Shown here: one piece after another, positions 62,463 through 64,000 of the stretch
How the letters are laid out: each line of letters starts with the position of its first letter
Numbering within the stretch: the stretch's first letter is position 1
Origin: an uncultured Clostridia bacterium
GTDB taxonomy: Bacteria; Bacillota; Clostridia; UBA1381
Length of the DNA: 64,000 bases
NCBI GenBank assembly: GCA_934444735.1
Contig: CAKSDE010000003.1
Coordinates: 62,001 to 126,000 of the forward strand
Direction of reading: 5' to 3'
Translations under genes and position numbers: made by a program
Notes under the pieces: model-generated
Seen by the model: the letters and a program-made list of their open reading frames with translations, nothing else
What the model was told of the DNA's origin: nothing
Databases searched by the model: none

Positions 62463-64000
62463 TCAGCCTTTGTTCTTCGTGTAATTCAAAAGTCCACCGG
62501 CATAAAGCATTTGTTTTTGTCTCTCCGAAACCGAAAGATTTGTCTTAAACTCAATGCCTTTTGTTATGTTCTTCACGCAGATTTCATTTCCCGATTTAAT
62601 CTGTCCGATAACATCTGCAATCTCCAGTTCGTCACCCTGCTCGATTTTGTCATAATCCGCCTCATTTGCAAAGGTGAGCGGTAAAATCCCGGCATTTACA
62701 AGATTTGCCATGTGTATTCTTGCAAACGATTTTGTGATAACCGCCTTAACTCCCAAATATAAAGGTGCCAGAGCCGCGTGCTCACGTGACGAGCCTTGCC
62801 CGTAGTTTGATCCGCCGACAATAACGGATTTGCCCATATCAAGCGCTCTTTTGTAGAAATTCTCGTCGCATACGGCAAAGCAGTGCTTTGAGATTTCCGG
62901 TATATTCGATCTCAGCGGCAAAATCTTTGCACCGGCAGGCATGATGTGGTCGGTTGTGATATTATCTCCCACCTTCAGACTGCACCCGGCTTTAATACTC
63001 TCCGCCATAGGTTCTGCTACCGGGAACGGCTTGATGTTCGGTCCGCGCAGAACTTCGACGCTGTCCATATCCTTTTCATCAACAGGTGCTACAACCATAT
63101 TATCGTTTACGTCAAAATATTCCGGCAGTTTAAATTCCGGCATATCCCCAAGATTTCTCGGATCTGTCAAGACACCCGCAATCGCGGAAGTTGCCGCCAC
63201 CTCGGGTGATACCAGATAAATCTGCCCGTCCTTTGTACCCGAGCGCCCTTCAAAGTTTCTGTTAAAGGTTCTTAATGAAATACCCTTTGAATTTGGCGAC
63301 TGTCCCATACCGATACAAGGTCCGCACGCACTCTCGAGTATTCTTGCGCCTGCCTCTATCATAACTGAAAGCGCACCGTTTTTAGCAAGCATATTCAAAA
63401 CCTGCTTTGATCCCGGCGCGATTGCCAGCGATACATCGGGGTGTACCGTCTTTCCCTTTAAAATATGCGCAACCTTTAACATATCCAAAAGCGACGAGTT
63501 TGTACACGAGCCGATACATACCTGATCTATCTTCATATTGCCGATTTCTTCAACCGATTTTACGTTATCGGGTGAGTGCGGACAAGCTGCCAAAGGAACA
63601 AGCTCGGAAAGATTTATTTCTATAACCTCATCATACTCTGCGTCATCATCTGCTGCAAGAGGCTTATATACGTCCTCTCTTCCCTGCGCCCTCAAAAATT
63701 CTCTTGTTATTTCATCTGACGGGAATATCGATGTTGTAGCGCCGAGTTCCGCGCCCATATTGGTAATTGTGGCACGTTCGGGAACGGAAAGCGTCTTAAC
63801 GCCCTCGCCCGTATATTCAATAACCTTTCCCACTCCGCCTTTTACCGACATTCTTCTTAAAACCTCCAGGATAACGTCTTTTGCCGCTACCCACGGGCTT
63901 AATTTACCGCTCAAAATTACATTTACAATCTTAGGGCAGGTTATATAATACGCGCCGCCGCCCATTGCAACCGCAACGTCCATACCGCCGGCACCGATTG
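62463..64000 (-). CDS. acn: Aconitate hydratase (3' part, runs off right edge)
   Basis: The open frame continues past the right edge, so the N-terminus is missing; at least 512 residues are present. Iron-sulfur cluster Cys motifs 'CIGSCTNSS' and 'SACGPCIGMG', 'GRSGTKDGQIYLVSPEVA', 'DNITTDHIMPAGA', and 'VGGSNYGQGSSREHAALAP' are clear. Isomerises citrate to isocitrate for the icd product downstream, so the pair forms the oxidative branch from citrate to 2-oxoglutarate. Citrate synthase may lie further upstream, outside the window. Confidence 0.95.
   Translation of the reverse strand, partial: IGAGGMDVAVAMGGGAYYITCPKIVNVILSGKLSPWVAAKDVILEVLRRMSVKGGVGKVIEYTGEGVKTLSVPERATITNMGAELGATTSIFPSDEITREFLRAQGREDVYKPLAADDDAEYDEVIEINLSELVPLAACPHSPDNVKSVEEIGNMKIDQVCIGSCTNSSLLDMLKVAHILKGKTVHPDVSLAIAPGSKQVLNMLAKNGALSVMIEAGARILESACGPCIGMGQSPNSKGISLRTFNRNFEGRSGTKDGQIYLVSPEVAATSAIAGVLTDPRNLGDMPEFKLPEYFDVNDNMVVAPVDEKDMDSVEVLRGPNIKPFPVAEPMAESIKAGCSLKVGDNITTDHIMPAGAKILPLRSNIPEISKHCFAVCDENFYKRALDMGKSVIVGGSNYGQGSSREHAALAPLYLGVKAVITKSFARIHMANLVNAGILPLTFANEADYDKIEQGDELEIADVIGQIKSGNEICVKNITKGIEFKTNLSVSERQKQMLYAGGLLNYTKNKG

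Noticed and set aside
1..64000. CRISPR arrays, tRNA/rRNA genes, prophage, transposase or integrase genes
   Set aside because: No regularly spaced direct repeats, no cloverleaf genes and no recognisable mobile-element protein were found by eye.

Overview
The window is a contiguous stretch of a low-GC, Gram-positive, probably anaerobic and gut-dwelling Clostridia genome (Bacillota). Signs are the sporulation genes yqfC, yqfD and a ylbJ-like gene, the Firmicutes-type phoH-ybeY-dgkA-era-yqzL-recO cluster, SLH (S-layer homology) and stalk-type cell-surface domains, CsoR-type copper control, yerC, AGGAG-type ribosome binding sites and many sigma-A promoters. I cannot name the genus from the sequence alone. 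I saw no tRNA, rRNA, CRISPR array, transposase, integrase or phage gene.

Layout. 1-2.3 kb: 5' part of a secreted beta-helix protein, with a divergent AraC regulator. 2.7-11.1 kb: a 1,928-residue secreted protein (FG-GAP repeats, an unrecognised beta-rich middle, fibronectin III repeats) behind a MalT/LuxR-type giant ATP-binding regulator. 11.1-14.5 kb: aldo/keto reductase, an HtrA-like protein that has lost all three catalytic residues, and a DUF4363/DUF421 pair. 14.7-17.5 kb: yerC, methyltransferase, nucleoid-associated protein, phosphoesterase. 17.7-20.7 kb: amino-acid ABC transporter operon. 20.9-22.3 kb: a LigT-like protein without HxTx motifs, and a sugar-phosphate isomerase/epimerase-like protein. 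22.4-28.2 kb: the conserved yqfC-to-recO housekeeping and sporulation cluster (minus strand), with a dCMP deaminase at its end and a small yqzL-like gene overlapping recO. 28.4-32 kb: ylbJ-like gene, an HPr-like protein, and a glucose-type PTS EIICBA. 32-50.4 kb: a minus-strand surface-polysaccharide region with a GH3 enzyme and five large exported proteins (two beta-helix proteins, an SLH-anchored protein, a degenerate-SLH protein and a three-fold repeat protein). 50.6-51.5 kb: AraC regulator. 51.6-54.8 kb: csoR-copA-copZ copper operon under a consensus promoter with CsoR boxes. 54.8-61.1 kb: a PocR/AraC regulator divergent from a GH38 mannosidase, FGGY kinase, class II aldolase and D-lyxose/mannose-isomerase operon. 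61.2-64 kb: acn-icd (aconitase and NADP-isocitrate dehydrogenase), with aconitase running off the right edge.

Functionally, the accessory parts look devoted to sensing, binding and degrading complex polysaccharides at the cell surface. Three AraC-type regulators and one LAL (large ATP-binding LuxR) regulator each sit beside an exoprotein or glycosidase locus. The 54.8-61.1 kb locus reads as a self-contained catabolic unit: glycosidase, isomerase, kinase, aldolase and its own regulator. Its divergent promoters are built from one symmetric 32-bp element. The housekeeping segments are ordinary for the group, with some notable details: two catalytically dead-looking enzyme homologues, a repeated 36-nt palindrome in three intergenic regions, and an HPr without the regulatory serine.
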